This document shows, piece by piece, positions 44,654-54,403 of a stretch of DNA of 64,000 nucleotides. The translations under genes and the position numbers were made by a program. Below the pieces are notes generated by a model, which saw nothing but the letters and a program-made list of their open reading frames with translations, had not been told where the DNA came from and searched no databases. The DNA is from Brooklawnia sp032229645 (lineage in GTDB: Bacteria > Actinomycetota > Actinomycetes > Propionibacteriales > Propionibacteriaceae), in contig CAVRLB010000003.1 of assembly GCA_963722295.1 (NCBI GenBank), positions 124,001-188,000 on the forward strand. Reading direction: 5' to 3'. The stretch's first letter is position 1. Each line of letters begins with the position of its first letter.

Positions 44654-46642
44654 ATGGCCGATCCAGCGAGTTATCGTCCGGCACCTGGATCGATTCCCAC
44701 CGAACCAGGGGTCTATCGTTTCAGCGACCCGAATGGGCAGGTCATCTACGTCGGCAAGGCGATCAACCTGCGCAACCGGTTGAACTCCTACTTCGCTGAC
44801 CCAGCGAGTCTGCACTTTCGCACCCAGACCATGGTGCGCACCGCCACCAAGGTCGAGTGGACGGTCGTGCAGAACGAGGTCGAGGCACTGCAACTCGAAT
44901 ACACCTGGATCAAGCAATACGACCCCCGCTTCAACATCAAGTACCGCGATGACAAGACCTACCCGTGGCTGTGCGTCACGTGGAGCGACGAATTCCCGAG
45001 GGTTTTCGTCGGCCGCGGGCCCAAACGCAAGGGCTACCGTTACTTCGGTCCGTTCGGGCAGGCGTGGGCAGTGCGCGAATCGGTCGACCTGCTGCTGCGC
45101 GTCTTCCCGATGCGCTCGTGCACCAACGGAGTCTTCCGCAACGCCCGGGCGTCCGGGCGGCCCTGCCTGCTCGGGCACATCGGCAAATGCGCGGCGCCCT
45201 GCGTGGGACGCGTGAGCGCCGAAGAGCACCGAGAGATCGCCGACGACTTCTGCGCGTTCTGGTCGGGCCAAAGCCGCGGGCTCGATCGCAAACTCACCAA
45301 GCAGATGGACGACGCGGCGGGTTCGATGGAGTATGAACGGGCCGCCGTGCTGCGCGATGCCCGTGAGGCTCTGCGCCAGGCAACCGAGAAGAGCGCCATC
45401 GTGCTTCCGGATGGCACCGATGCAGATGTCTTCGCGGTCGCCGCGGACCCGCTCGAAGTCGCGGTGCAGATCTTTCACATCCGCTCCGGCCGGGTGCGTG
45501 GTGAGCGCTGCTGGGTCGCCGACCGGGCCGACGAGACAGACCTTCCCGAGCTCATCGAGGGCTTCTGCTTCGGCTTCTACGCCGATAACCAGGGTTTGGA
45601 GACCCGCTCGGGAGGCACCATCCCGTCCGAGATCATCGTCCCGGTGGCGCCGTCTTCTGGCGGGGTGCTGGCCGATCTGCTGGGCGAGCAACGCGGTGCG
45701 AAGGTGAGCGTTCATGTGCCTCAGCGCGGAGCGAAGAAGACGCTGCTTGAGACGGTCACCCGCAACGCCGAGCAGGCACTGGCTCTGCACAAGACCAAGC
45801 GTGCGTCCGACCTCGCAACTCGCAGCGAGGCGATGGCTGAAGTCCAGGCCGCGCTCGGTATGACGGCGCCGCCGTTGCGCATCGAGGGCTTCGACATCAG
45901 CCATCTGCAAGGCACCGAAGTCGTCGGGTCGATGGTCGTCTTCGAAGACGGCATGGCCCGCAAGTCGCAGTACCGCCGGTTCGTCATCAAGAGCTTCGAC
46001 GGCTCCAACGACATCGCCGCAATGGACGAGGTGCTGCGCCGCCGGTTCAATCGGCTGCTCGCAGACCGCGCCGAGATGGCCGAGGCCACCGTGGGCGGCG
46101 ACGAGGGTCCCAGCCTGATTGATCCCACCACGGGCGCGCCGCGCAGATTCGCCTATGCGCCCGGTTTGGTGGTGGTCGATGGCGGCCTACCGCAGGTGAA
46201 CGCCGCGCAGCAGGTACTCGACGATCTTGGTCTGAACGACGAGATCATGCTGATCGGTCTGGCCAAGCGGCTGGAGGAGGTCTGGATCCCCGGGGAGGAT
46301 TTCCCGCTGATCCTGCCGCGTGCCTCCGAAGGCCTATACCTGCTGCAGCGGGTGCGTGACGAATCGCACCGGTTCGCGATCACCCACCACCGCGATCGAC
46401 GGTCGAAGGCGATGGTCGAATCGGTTCTGGACGCGGTTCCCGGGCTGGGAGAGGTCCGGCGCAAGACGTTGCTCACTCATTTCAGCAGTCTGAAAAAACT
46501 GCGCGCGGCAAGCCTGGACGACCTGCTGGCGCTGCCCGGGTTCGGCGCCTCGACCGCTCAGGCAGTACTCGAAGCGCTGGCCCACGACGACGCCGGCGAG
46601 GCCATCAACACCGCGACCGGCGAGGTCACCGAGCTCGGCTGA
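44654..46642 (+). CDS. uvrC: excinuclease ABC subunit C
   Basis: 662-residue dual nuclease of nucleotide excision repair. GIY-YIG domain at the N terminus (GVYRFSDPNGQVIYVGKA), Cys-rich block CLLGHIGKCAAPCVG, UVR domain around residues 205-240 that contacts UvrB, RNase H-like 5' incision domain (IEGFDISHLQGTEVVGSMVV, VVDGGLPQVNAA), and a C-terminal helix-hairpin-helix (VPGLGEVRRKTLL, LPGFGASTAQAVL). The ATG lies one base after the uvrA stop; the frame is open upstream inside uvrA but those starts are spurious. Confidence 0.95.
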   Translation: MADPASYRPAPGSIPTEPGVYRFSDPNGQVIYVGKAINLRNRLNSYFADPASLHFRTQTMVRTATKVEWTVVQNEVEALQLEYTWIKQYDPRFNIKYRDDKTYPWLCVTWSDEFPRVFVGRGPKRKGYRYFGPFGQAWAVRESVDLLLRVFPMRSCTNGVFRNARASGRPCLLGHIGKCAAPCVGRVSAEEHREIADDFCAFWSGQSRGLDRKLTKQMDDAAGSMEYERAAVLRDAREALRQATEKSAIVLPDGTDADVFAVAADPLEVAVQIFHIRSGRVRGERCWVADRADETDLPELIEGFCFGFYADNQGLETRSGGTIPSEIIVPVAPSSGGVLADLLGEQRGAKVSVHVPQRGAKKTLLETVTRNAEQALALHKTKRASDLATRSEAMAEVQAALGMTAPPLRIEGFDISHLQGTEVVGSMVVFEDGMARKSQYRRFVIKSFDGSNDIAAMDEVLRRRFNRLLADRAEMAEATVGGDEGPSLIDPTTGAPRRFAYAPGLVVVDGGLPQVNAAQQVLDDLGLNDEIMLIGLAKRLEEVWIPGEDFPLILPRASEGLYLLQRVRDESHRFAITHHRDRRSKAMVESVLDAVPGLGEVRRKTLLTHFSSLKKLRAASLDDLLALPGFGASTAQAVLEALAHDDAGEAINTATGEVTELG

Positions 46643-46691
46643 TCGCTCGCGTCCGCTCCGGGGTGTGCTCAGACAAGCAATAATGGGACTC

Positions 46692-47582
46692 GTGAGCGAG
46701 CCGCAGACATCCAACCATCCGGAATCCGTGTCCCCGCGCGTCGTCATCATTACCGGGATGTCAGGGGCGGGCCGGCGCACCGCCTCCCACGCAATGGAAG
46801 ACCTGGGCTGGTTCGTGGTCGATAACCTGCCGCCGGGTCTGCTCTCCCAACTGGTCGAAACGGCCCGCCGCGGCGGCCAGAACCGGGTCGCGGTGGGCCT
46901 GGATGTCCGCTCCCGCGAGATGTTCGATCAACTCCCGCGCAGCCTGGCTCAGCTTGAGGTTCAGGGCATTCGTTGCGAGATCTGCTATCTCGAAGCCAGC
47001 GACGAGGCGATCGTGCGCCGTCAGGAGTCCTCACGCAGGCCACTGCCGCTGCAGGGCGGCGGCAGCATCATCCAGGCCGTAGCGAAGGAACGGCGGATGC
47101 TGCGCAACCTGCGTGCCGATGCCGACGTGGTGATCGATACCTCGACTCTCAATGTGCATCAGCTTGCTCACCGCGTCGGGCACATCTATGGCACCGGCGA
47201 CGATCAGGCCACCCGATTCCAGATCATGAGCTTCGGCTTCAAGAACGGGCTGCCCGTCGACGCGGACATGGTCTTTGATGTGCGCTTCCTGCCCAATCCG
47301 CATTGGGTGCCGCATCTTCGTCCGCAGACCGGGCTCGCGCGTGAAGTCAGCGACTACGTGCTGTCGCAGCCGGGCGCAGCCGAGTTCCTCGATCAGCTGG
47401 TGAGCCTGATCGATATCATCGGTCCCGGCTACTTCCGCGAAGGTAAACGTCAGGCGACCATTGCTATCGGCTGCACCGGTGGCAAGCACCGCAGCACCGC
47501 CATGAGCGAGGCTTTCGCGGCGCGGTTGCGAGCCAAGGGGGTGCAGGTCAGCGTCCTCCACCGTGATTTGGGGCGGGAATGA
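46692..47582 (+). CDS. rapZ: RapZ/YvcJ-family nucleotide-binding protein
   Basis: 296 residues. N-terminal P-loop region IITGMSGAGRRTASHAMEDLG and C-terminal IAIGCTGGKHRSTAMSE are family hallmarks. In enterobacteria RapZ guides RNase E to the GlmZ RNA; in actinobacteria its role is not established, though the rapZ-yvcK-whiA trio is highly conserved. Start uncertain: the GTG here is 7 nt after AATAAT, resembling the leaderless pattern, and ATG 46683 is the alternative. ATGA overlap with yvcK. Confidence 0.9.
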   Translation: MSEPQTSNHPESVSPRVVIITGMSGAGRRTASHAMEDLGWFVVDNLPPGLLSQLVETARRGGQNRVAVGLDVRSREMFDQLPRSLAQLEVQGIRCEICYLEASDEAIVRRQESSRRPLPLQGGGSIIQAVAKERRMLRNLRADADVVIDTSTLNVHQLAHRVGHIYGTGDDQATRFQIMSFGFKNGLPVDADMVFDVRFLPNPHWVPHLRPQTGLAREVSDYVLSQPGAAEFLDQLVSLIDIIGPGYFREGKRQATIAIGCTGGKHRSTAMSEAFAARLRAKGVQVSVLHRDLGRE

Positions 47583-48514
47583 CGTCGCCCAAGGTGATCG
47601 CCCTGGGTGGCGGACACGGGCTGTCGACGTCGCTACAGGCCTTGCGGCAGATCACCGATCAGCTGGTGGCCGTGGTGACGGTCGCCGACAACGGCGGATC
47701 CTCAGGCCGGTTACGTCGTGAATTGGGTGGGCTGCCACCTGGCGATCTGCGGATGGCCCTGGCCGCGTTGTGCGGAGATGATCCGCTCGGACGGCAATGG
47801 GCCAAGGTGCTGCAGTCGCGCTTTCACAGCGCGGGTCCCTTGAACGGCCATGCGATCGGCAATCTGCTGATCGAAGGCATCTGGCAGCAGCTGGACGCAG
47901 TACAGGGCCTCGACATGGTCGCCGGACTGCTCAACGTGTGCGGGCGGGTGCTGCCGATGTCGTTGGAACCTCTGACCATCGAAGCCGATGTGATCGGCGC
48001 CGATCCGCAGCATCCCGACGAGCCGTCGGTGGTCACCGGCCAGCACGAGGTGGCAGTCACTCGCGGCGATGTCGTGGCGGTTCGCCTGGTGCCTATGAAC
48101 CCGACGGCCTGCCGGGAGGCGATCACCTCGATGCGGGAGGCCGATTTCATCGTGCTGGGACCTGGATCGTGGTTCACGTCGGTGCTGCCGCATCTGCTGG
48201 TGCCCGAGTTGGCCGACGCACTGGTCGACTCGCCGGCTCGTCGGGTGCTCACCCTGAACATCGAACGGGACGACGAGACGAAGGGAATCGATCCCGCCCA
48301 GCACCTGGAGGTTCTGGCCGAGCATGCTCCGCGGCTGCGGTTCGACACTGTGCTGGTCGATGTCAGCTTCGGCGCAGATGACCGAAATTTGAGGACCTTC
48401 GCTAGGGTTCTCGGTGCCGAGCTGGTGGTGGCCGATCTGCGTTGCCGGGATGGCTCGGCCAGGCATGACCCGCAGCGGCTGGCACGCGCCTTTCGTCAGG
48501 TGATGAATAGCTGA
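47579..48514 (+). CDS. gluconeogenesis factor YvcK/CuvA family protein
   Basis: 311 residues with the Rossmann-like CofD/YvcK fold: ALGGGHGLSTSLQALR, VVTVADNGGSSGRLR, PPGDLRMALAAL and GPGSWFTSVLPHL. YvcK-type proteins bind UDP-sugars and influence cell wall and central carbon metabolism; the mycobacterial relative is CuvA. Overlaps rapZ by ATGA and precedes whiA. Confidence 0.9.
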   Translation: MTSPKVIALGGGHGLSTSLQALRQITDQLVAVVTVADNGGSSGRLRRELGGLPPGDLRMALAALCGDDPLGRQWAKVLQSRFHSAGPLNGHAIGNLLIEGIWQQLDAVQGLDMVAGLLNVCGRVLPMSLEPLTIEADVIGADPQHPDEPSVVTGQHEVAVTRGDVVAVRLVPMNPTACREAITSMREADFIVLGPGSWFTSVLPHLLVPELADALVDSPARRVLTLNIERDDETKGIDPAQHLEVLAEHAPRLRFDTVLVDVSFGADDRNLRTFARVLGAELVVADLRCRDGSARHDPQRLARAFRQVMNS

Positions 48515-48583
48515 CATGTCTGCTCGCGGTCGGGTTCGTCCGGCTCACCAATTTTGATCAGGCGATTGTGGAAGGATGCCAGA

Positions 48584-49567
48584 GTGGCGTTGACGCAGCA
48601 GGTGAAATCGGAGTTGGCGACCGTGCGTGCGCAGAAGCCGGAAACCCGCGCCGCCGAACTGGCCACCATGCTGCGATTCTCGGGCGGCCTGCATGTGGTG
48701 AGCGGGCACATCGTCATCGAGGCCGAACTTGACAGCGGCGCCGCCGCGCGTCGCCTGCGACAGACCATCACAGACCTCTTCGGTTACGACTGCGAGGTGT
48801 TGGTCCTCAACAGTTCCGGCATCCACCGCAGTACCCGCTACGTGCTCCGGTTGACCCGCCACGGCGAAGCACTGGCACGCCAGACCGGCCTGATCGATGC
48901 CCGTGGACACCCCGCTCGCGGATTGCCCGCTCAGCTGGTGGGTGCTGGGATCAACGAGCAGGTCGCGATCTGGCGCGGTGCCTTCTTGGCGCGCGGTTCG
49001 CTGACCGAGCCCGGGCGTTCGATGGCTCTTGAGATCACCTGTCCCAGCTCTGAGGCAGCGCTGGCACTGGTCGGTTCGGCAAGGAGGCTCGACATCGTGG
49101 CCAAGGCACGCGAGGTGCGTCAGGTCGATCGGGTTGTCGTCCGCGACGGGGACGCTATCGCCGCGCTGCTCACCCGGATGGGAGCCCACGCCTCGGTGCT
49201 GGCCTGGGAGGAGAGCCGGGTTCGTCGCGAGGTCCGAGCCTCGGCCACCCGACTGGCGAACTTTGACGACGCCAACCTGCGTCGCTCGGCACGGGCTGCG
49301 GTGGCGGCGGGCGTGCGCGTGGAGCGGGCACTGGAAATCCTCGGAGACGACGTGCCCGATCATCTGCGCCAGGCCGGTCTGCTGCGCCTGTCACACAAGC
49401 AGGCGAGCCTCGAAGAACTCGGCCAGCTGCACGATCCGCCACTGACCAAGGACGCCATCGCCGGGCGCATCCGGCGGTTGCTCGCGATGGCCGACAAGAC
49501 GGCCGTCGAACAGGACATCCCATCGACCCATGCGGCGCTGACCCCCGAGATGCTCGAGGACGAGTGA
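48584..49567 (+). CDS. whiA: sporulation/division regulator WhiA homologue
   Basis: 327 residues: N-terminal LAGLIDADG-like domain (about 1-210, without an active nuclease site) and C-terminal helix-turn-helix (about 230-310: SLEELGQLHDPPLTKDAI). WhiA regulates division and chromosome segregation genes in Streptomyces and is conserved in non-sporulating actinobacteria. The GTG giving MALTQQVKSELATV fits the family and has GGAAGGA 7 nt upstream; the frame extends ten codons further upstream. Confidence 0.94.
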   Translation: MALTQQVKSELATVRAQKPETRAAELATMLRFSGGLHVVSGHIVIEAELDSGAAARRLRQTITDLFGYDCEVLVLNSSGIHRSTRYVLRLTRHGEALARQTGLIDARGHPARGLPAQLVGAGINEQVAIWRGAFLARGSLTEPGRSMALEITCPSSEAALALVGSARRLDIVAKAREVRQVDRVVVRDGDAIAALLTRMGAHASVLAWEESRVRREVRASATRLANFDDANLRRSARAAVAAGVRVERALEILGDDVPDHLRQAGLLRLSHKQASLEELGQLHDPPLTKDAIAGRIRRLLAMADKTAVEQDIPSTHAALTPEMLEDE

Positions 49568-49604
49568 TCCTCGCATTATCGTTGAAGCAGCTTGCCTCCA
49601 GCGG

Positions 49605-49633
49605 TTACGCCAGGGGCTGACGTTGGGTACGAT
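49605..49633 (+). promoter_or_regulatory. candidate gap promoter
   Basis: TTACGC (49605-49610), 17-bp spacer, TACGAT (49628-49633), predicting a leader of about 56 nt with a good AAAGGAG before the gap start. Confidence 0.4.
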
Positions 49634-49695
49634 AGTGGCGACCATTCAGTCTGAAATAGTGCCCCGGCACAGTATCTCTAAAGGAGATCACATCT

Positions 49696-50700
<1,005 letters not shown>

Positions 50701-50734
50701 TCGGGCTCTGCAAGCTCTAGAGCGTGAATTCGCG

Positions 50735-50777
50735 GGGGGTGTGTCGGCAGTCTGCTGGCACACCCCCTGTTTCTCTC
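50735..50777 (+). terminator. intercistronic terminator between gap and pgk
   Basis: GGGGGTGTG (50735-50743) pairs with CACACCCCC (50759-50767) over 9 bp, followed by TGTTTCTCTC. It may stop part of the transcripts so that gap exceeds pgk and tpiA in expression. Confidence 0.75.
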
Positions 50778-50824
50778 ACCAGTCGTAACCCACCCGCTAT
50801 TACCCACAAAGAAGAGGACCCACT

Positions 50825-52048
50825 GTGCGATCAGTGAATGAACTGCTGGACGATGTCCGCGGCAAGCGTGTTGTGATCCGCTGTGATTTCAACGTGCCGC
50901 TCGATGGTGACGTCATCACCGATGATGGCCGCATCAAGGCCGCACTGCCGACCCTTACCAAGCTTCGCGATGCCGGCGCCCGGATCACCGTGCTCGCTCA
51001 CCTCGGACGCCCGAAGGGGCAGGTCAACCCCAAGTACTCGCTGGCCCCGGTGGCTGCGCGGCTTGGCGAACTCATCGGTGCCGATGTCAAGTTGGCCGCA
51101 GATGTGGTCGGACCCTCGGCTCAGGAACTGTCGGCCTCGCTGGCCGACGGCCAGATCTGCCTAGCCGAGAACGTCCGTTACGAGCCGGGCGAAGAGTCCA
51201 AGGACGAGACCGAGCGCGCTGCGCTGGCCGCCCAATACGCGAAGCTCGGCGATGTCTATGTCTCCGACGGCTTCGGTGTCGTGCACCGAAAGCAGGCCTC
51301 GGTCTACGACATCGCCAAGCTGTTGCCGGCCTACGCCGGCGAGCTGGTGGCCAAGGAGGTCGAGGTGTTGAGCAAGCTCACCACCAACCCCGAACGTCCC
51401 TTCACGGTCGTGCTGGGTGGCGCCAAGGTCGCCGACAAGCTCGCCGTCATCGACAACCTGCTGAAGGTCGCCGATGCGCTGGTGATCGGCGGCGGCATGG
51501 CCTACACCTTCCTGGCAGCCCAGGGCTACGGGGTCGGCAACTCGATCCTGGATGCCGAGAAGGTCGACGTGTGCACCGAGTACCTGAAGCAGGCCGAGGC
51601 CACCGGCAAGAAGATCGTGCTGCCGGTCGACGTGCGAGTATCCGACGGCATGGACTTCGCCGCCCGCAAGGTGATCGGCGACGTCGAGATCGTCGCGGCC
51701 GATCAGATCCCGGCCGGTAAGGAAGGCCTGGACATCGGTCCGGAATCCGAGAAGCTGTTCGCCGATACCGTGCGTTCGTCTCACACCGTCTTCTGGAATG
51801 GTCCGGCAGGTGTCGCGGAGATCCCGGCTTTCGCCGAGGGCACCGCGGCGATTGCGAAGGCGTTGACCGAGGTGGACGGCCTGACCGTGATCGGTGGTGG
51901 CGACTCCGCCGCCGTCGTCCGCGATCTGGGCTACGCCGATGATCAGTTCGGCTGGATCTCCACCGGTGGCGGCGCCTCGCTGGAGTATCTCGAAGGCAAG
52001 GAACTGCCGGGTCTGGCCGTTCTCGAAGCATCTGCGAAGGGGGAGTGA
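50825..52048 (+). CDS. pgk: phosphoglycerate kinase
   Basis: 407 residues; transfers phosphate from 1,3-bisphosphoglycerate to ADP. N-terminal VVIRCDFNVPLDGD and LAHLGRPKG bind the phosphoglycerate, and the C-terminal GGGDSAAVV and ISTGGGASLEYLEG bind nucleotide. GTG start with AGAGGA upstream. The stop and the tpiA region overlap at a GTGA; the tpiA ATG is 5 nt further. Confidence 0.97.
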   Translation: MRSVNELLDDVRGKRVVIRCDFNVPLDGDVITDDGRIKAALPTLTKLRDAGARITVLAHLGRPKGQVNPKYSLAPVAARLGELIGADVKLAADVVGPSAQELSASLADGQICLAENVRYEPGEESKDETERAALAAQYAKLGDVYVSDGFGVVHRKQASVYDIAKLLPAYAGELVAKEVEVLSKLTTNPERPFTVVLGGAKVADKLAVIDNLLKVADALVIGGGMAYTFLAAQGYGVGNSILDAEKVDVCTEYLKQAEATGKKIVLPVDVRVSDGMDFAARKVIGDVEIVAADQIPAGKEGLDIGPESEKLFADTVRSSHTVFWNGPAGVAEIPAFAEGTAAIAKALTEVDGLTVIGGGDSAAVVRDLGYADDQFGWISTGGGASLEYLEGKELPGLAVLEASAKGE

Positions 52049-52053
52049 CCGTC

Positions 52054-52836
52054 ATGACACGCACGCCGATCATGGCCGGCAACTGGAAGATGAATCTCAA
52101 CCATATCGATGCGGTTGGGCTTGTTCAGAAGCTGGCGTGGACCCTTGCCGATGAGCGCTACGACGCCGCCAAGTGCGAGGCCGTGGTGATCCCGCCGTTC
52201 ACCGATATCCGCAGCGTGCAGACGCTGATCGAGGGCGACAAGCTGCCCCTCAAGCACGGTGCCCAAGACCTGTCGCCCAACGACGATGGTGCCTTCACCG
52301 GCGACATCTCGGCCGACATGCTGGTGAAGCTCGACTGCAGCTATGTGGTCGTGGGCCACAGCGAGCGTCGCGAATACCACGGCGAGACCGACGAGGTAGT
52401 CAATGCCAAGGCGGCCAAGGCGTTGTCCAAGGGCCTGATCCCGATCATCTGCGTGGGAGAGGGTCTGGATATCCGCAAGCAGGGCAATCAGGTCGCTCAC
52501 ACCGTGGCTCAGGTGAAGGGTGCGCTGGCCGGGTTCTCCGCCGCCGAGGTGGCATCGCTGGTGATCGCTTACGAGCCCATCTGGGCGATCGGTACCGGCG
52601 AGGTGGCCACCCCTGCCGACGCGCAGGAGGTCTGTGGAGCGATCCGCGAGGCCGTCGCCGAACTCTACGATCAGCCGACCGCTGACGCCGTTCGTATTCA
52701 GTACGGTGGCTCGGTGAAGTCGTCCAATGTCGTTGACATCATGTCTCAGCCCGATGTGGACGGCGCTCTGGTGGGCGGCGCGAGCCTGAAGGCCGAGGAG
52801 TTCGCGAAGATCGTGCTCTTCTACCAGCAGGCCTGA
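52054..52836 (+). CDS. tpiA: triosephosphate isomerase
   Basis: 260 residues; interconverts dihydroxyacetone phosphate and glyceraldehyde 3-phosphate. IMAGNWKMNLN holds the active-site Lys, VVGHSERRE the His, and AYEPIWAIGTG the catalytic Glu with loop 6; IQYGGSVKSSN binds phosphate. An in-frame GTG (52045) overlapping the pgk stop would add three residues; the ATG has better spacing to GGGGGAG. Confidence 0.96.
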   Translation: MTRTPIMAGNWKMNLNHIDAVGLVQKLAWTLADERYDAAKCEAVVIPPFTDIRSVQTLIEGDKLPLKHGAQDLSPNDDGAFTGDISADMLVKLDCSYVVVGHSERREYHGETDEVVNAKAAKALSKGLIPIICVGEGLDIRKQGNQVAHTVAQVKGALAGFSAAEVASLVIAYEPIWAIGTGEVATPADAQEVCGAIREAVAELYDQPTADAVRIQYGGSVKSSNVVDIMSQPDVDGALVGGASLKAEEFAKIVLFYQQA

Positions 52837-52856
52837 TCGCTCGGATCGACCGAACA

Positions 52857-52910
52857 GCGGCGGTGGCCTCGTCCCGGCGAACAACCGGGGCGCGGCCACC
52901 GCCGTATTAT
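52857..52910 (+). terminator. hairpin terminator after tpiA
   Basis: GGCGGTGGCC (52859-52868) pairs with GGCCACCGCC (52894-52903), with an inner CCCGG/CCGGG pair, followed by GTATTATG. The stem is long and stable, the T-tract is poor. Confidence 0.7.
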
Positions 52911-52971
52911 GTCCGGTTCGGTGCCGGACCACCGGGTACGGTCCGGATTCGGGGTCACGGTTGTGGTGAGA

Positions 52972-52977
52972 TACAAT
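52972..52977 (+). promoter_or_regulatory. leaderless -10 of secG
   Basis: TACAAT followed by 7 nt (CTCCCCC) and the GTG at 52985. No Shine-Dalgarno is present. TACAAT is the closest match to the TATAAT consensus among the leaderless set. Confidence 0.65.
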
Positions 52978-52984
52978 CTCCCCC

Positions 52985-53254
52985 GTGACTCTTGTACCGC
53001 TGATGACCTGGCCGGTGACGACTCTGTCGATCGTGCTGATCGTATTGAGTGTGATCCTGACCGGCTTCATCCTGCTGCACAAGGGGCGCGGTGGCGGAAT
53101 GTCCGATCTTTTCGGCGGTGGCATGACCACCGGCATGAGCGGCACTTCGGTGGCCGAACGCAATCTCGACCGGCTGACGATCGTCGTCGGTGGTCTGTGG
53201 GTCGTGTGCATCGTCGGATTGCTGATTCTGTACAGCATGGGCGCCGGTGCCTGA
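52985..53254 (+). CDS. secG: preprotein translocase subunit SecG
   Basis: 89 residues with two membrane helices (about 10-30 and 63-85) joined by a glycine-rich loop GRGGGMSDLFGGG, typical of SecG, the accessory subunit of the SecYEG channel. Located after tpiA as in most actinobacteria. The preceding hairpin and TACAAT box make it a separate transcription unit. Confidence 0.94.
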   Translation: MTLVPLMTWPVTTLSIVLIVLSVILTGFILLHKGRGGGMSDLFGGGMTTGMSGTSVAERNLDRLTIVVGGLWVVCIVGLLILYSMGAGA

Positions 53255-53301
53255 TCCGGACGATTCTGCTCGATTTACTCATTGGTTAGGGGAACAAAAC
53301 T

Positions 53302-53658
53302 GTGAGTGGTGGCAACGCCATTAAGGGCAGCCGTATTGGTGCCGGTCCGATGGGTGAGGCAGAACGGGGCGATTCAGCACCGCGTACTCGAGTGAGTTTC
53401 TTCTGCGCAAACGGCCATGAAACGCGTCCTGCCTTCGCTATGGGCGCCGAGATCCCCGCGGAGTGGGAGTGCATTCGTTGCGGCCTGCCGGCCAGCACCG
53501 ATCAGCAGAATCCGCCGCCCCCGCCGAAGAACCTGCCCTACAAGACGCATCTGGCCTATGTGAAAGAGCGCCGTAGCGACGAGGAAGCGGTGGCGATTCT
53601 GGCCGAGGCGCTGGACGGTCTACGCAGCCGCCGCGCGCGCGGCGAAGTCATCTACTGA
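53302..53658 (+). CDS. rbpA: RNA polymerase-binding protein RbpA
   Basis: 118 residues. Core domain with a zinc-site-like CANGHETRPAFA...CIRCG pair, then a proline-rich segment (PPPPPKNLPYKTHLAYVKER) and a C-terminal helix that contacts sigma. RbpA is an actinobacterial activator of promoter opening that binds group 1 and some group 2 sigma factors. GTG with GGGGA about 9 nt upstream. The stop is only one base from the convergent pgl stop, so the two mRNAs must overlap at their 3' ends. Confidence 0.94.
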   Translation: MSGGNAIKGSRIGAGPMGEAERGDSAPRTRVSFFCANGHETRPAFAMGAEIPAEWECIRCGLPASTDQQNPPPPPKNLPYKTHLAYVKERRSDEEAVAILAEALDGLRSRRARGEVIY

Positions 53659-53659
53659 T

Positions 53660-54400
53660 TCACAGCACGCAGCGGTAGTACGGCAGCTTCGCGGCAGCAC
53701 CCCTGTCGACGAACCAGTAGGTTGCCGATGCGCCGTGCACAAGCCCGGCGGGCAGCAGCGGATCGTGCTGCACCGCGCGGGCCACGGCATCGGCCTTCTC
53801 GGTTCCCGCTGCCAGCAGCCAGATCTCATTCGCCTTGTTGAGACTCTTGAGCGTGAGCGTAATCCGATCACCCGGTGCGGTGGGGGCATCGGTCACGCCG
53901 ACGACGCTCAAGGTGGTATCGGACTGTAGTTGCAGGCTGGGGTGGTTCGGATAGATCGAAGCGACATGGCCGTCGGTGCCCAATCCCAGCAGACAGATGT
54001 CAAAGGTGACATCCCCGAGCTCTTTCGAGTAGGCGTAGGCCGCCTCGTCGGAGTCCGTCGTCCCGGTGCTGCTCGGCATCGGATGCACCTGCGATGGGAC
54101 GAACGGCATCGTTCTGGCGAGCACCGTGAGCGCCGTGGTGGCGTTGCGCAGCTGATCGGTGGTGGGTACATAGCGTTCGCTGGTCCACCACAGCTCCAGC
54201 CTGCTCGGATCGAGCACAGTGGCCTGCGTCAGCGTTGCCAGCGACTCGTAGAGGGCCAGTGCTGTGAGTCCGCCGGTCAGCGCCAGATGGACCCGTTCCT
54301 TCTCTTGTTGCAACTCGGTGAGTCGCCTGGCCAGCCGCCCGGCCATGCTGACGGTCAGCTCGTCCAGGCTGCGGTAGCGGTACACGCGCTGCAGGCTCAC
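53660..54400 (-). CDS. pgl: 6-phosphogluconolactonase
   Basis: 246-residue DevB/Pgl enzyme, NagB-like fold: VHLALTGGLTALALYESL, LWWTSERYVP, CLLGLGTDGHVASIYPNHP are the family motifs. It hydrolyses 6-phosphogluconolactone from the Zwf reaction. Last gene of zwf-opcA-pgl; GTG start three bases after opcA. Confidence 0.93.
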   Translation of the reverse strand: MSLQRVYRYRSLDELTVSMAGRLARRLTELQQEKERVHLALTGGLTALALYESLATLTQATVLDPSRLELWWTSERYVPTTDQLRNATTALTVLARTMPFVPSQVHPMPSSTGTTDSDEAAYAYSKELGDVTFDICLLGLGTDGHVASIYPNHPSLQLQSDTTLSVVGVTDAPTAPGDRITLTLKSLNKANEIWLLAAGTEKADAVARAVQHDPLLPAGLVHGASATYWFVDRGAAAKLPYYRCVL

Positions 54401-54403
54401 GGT

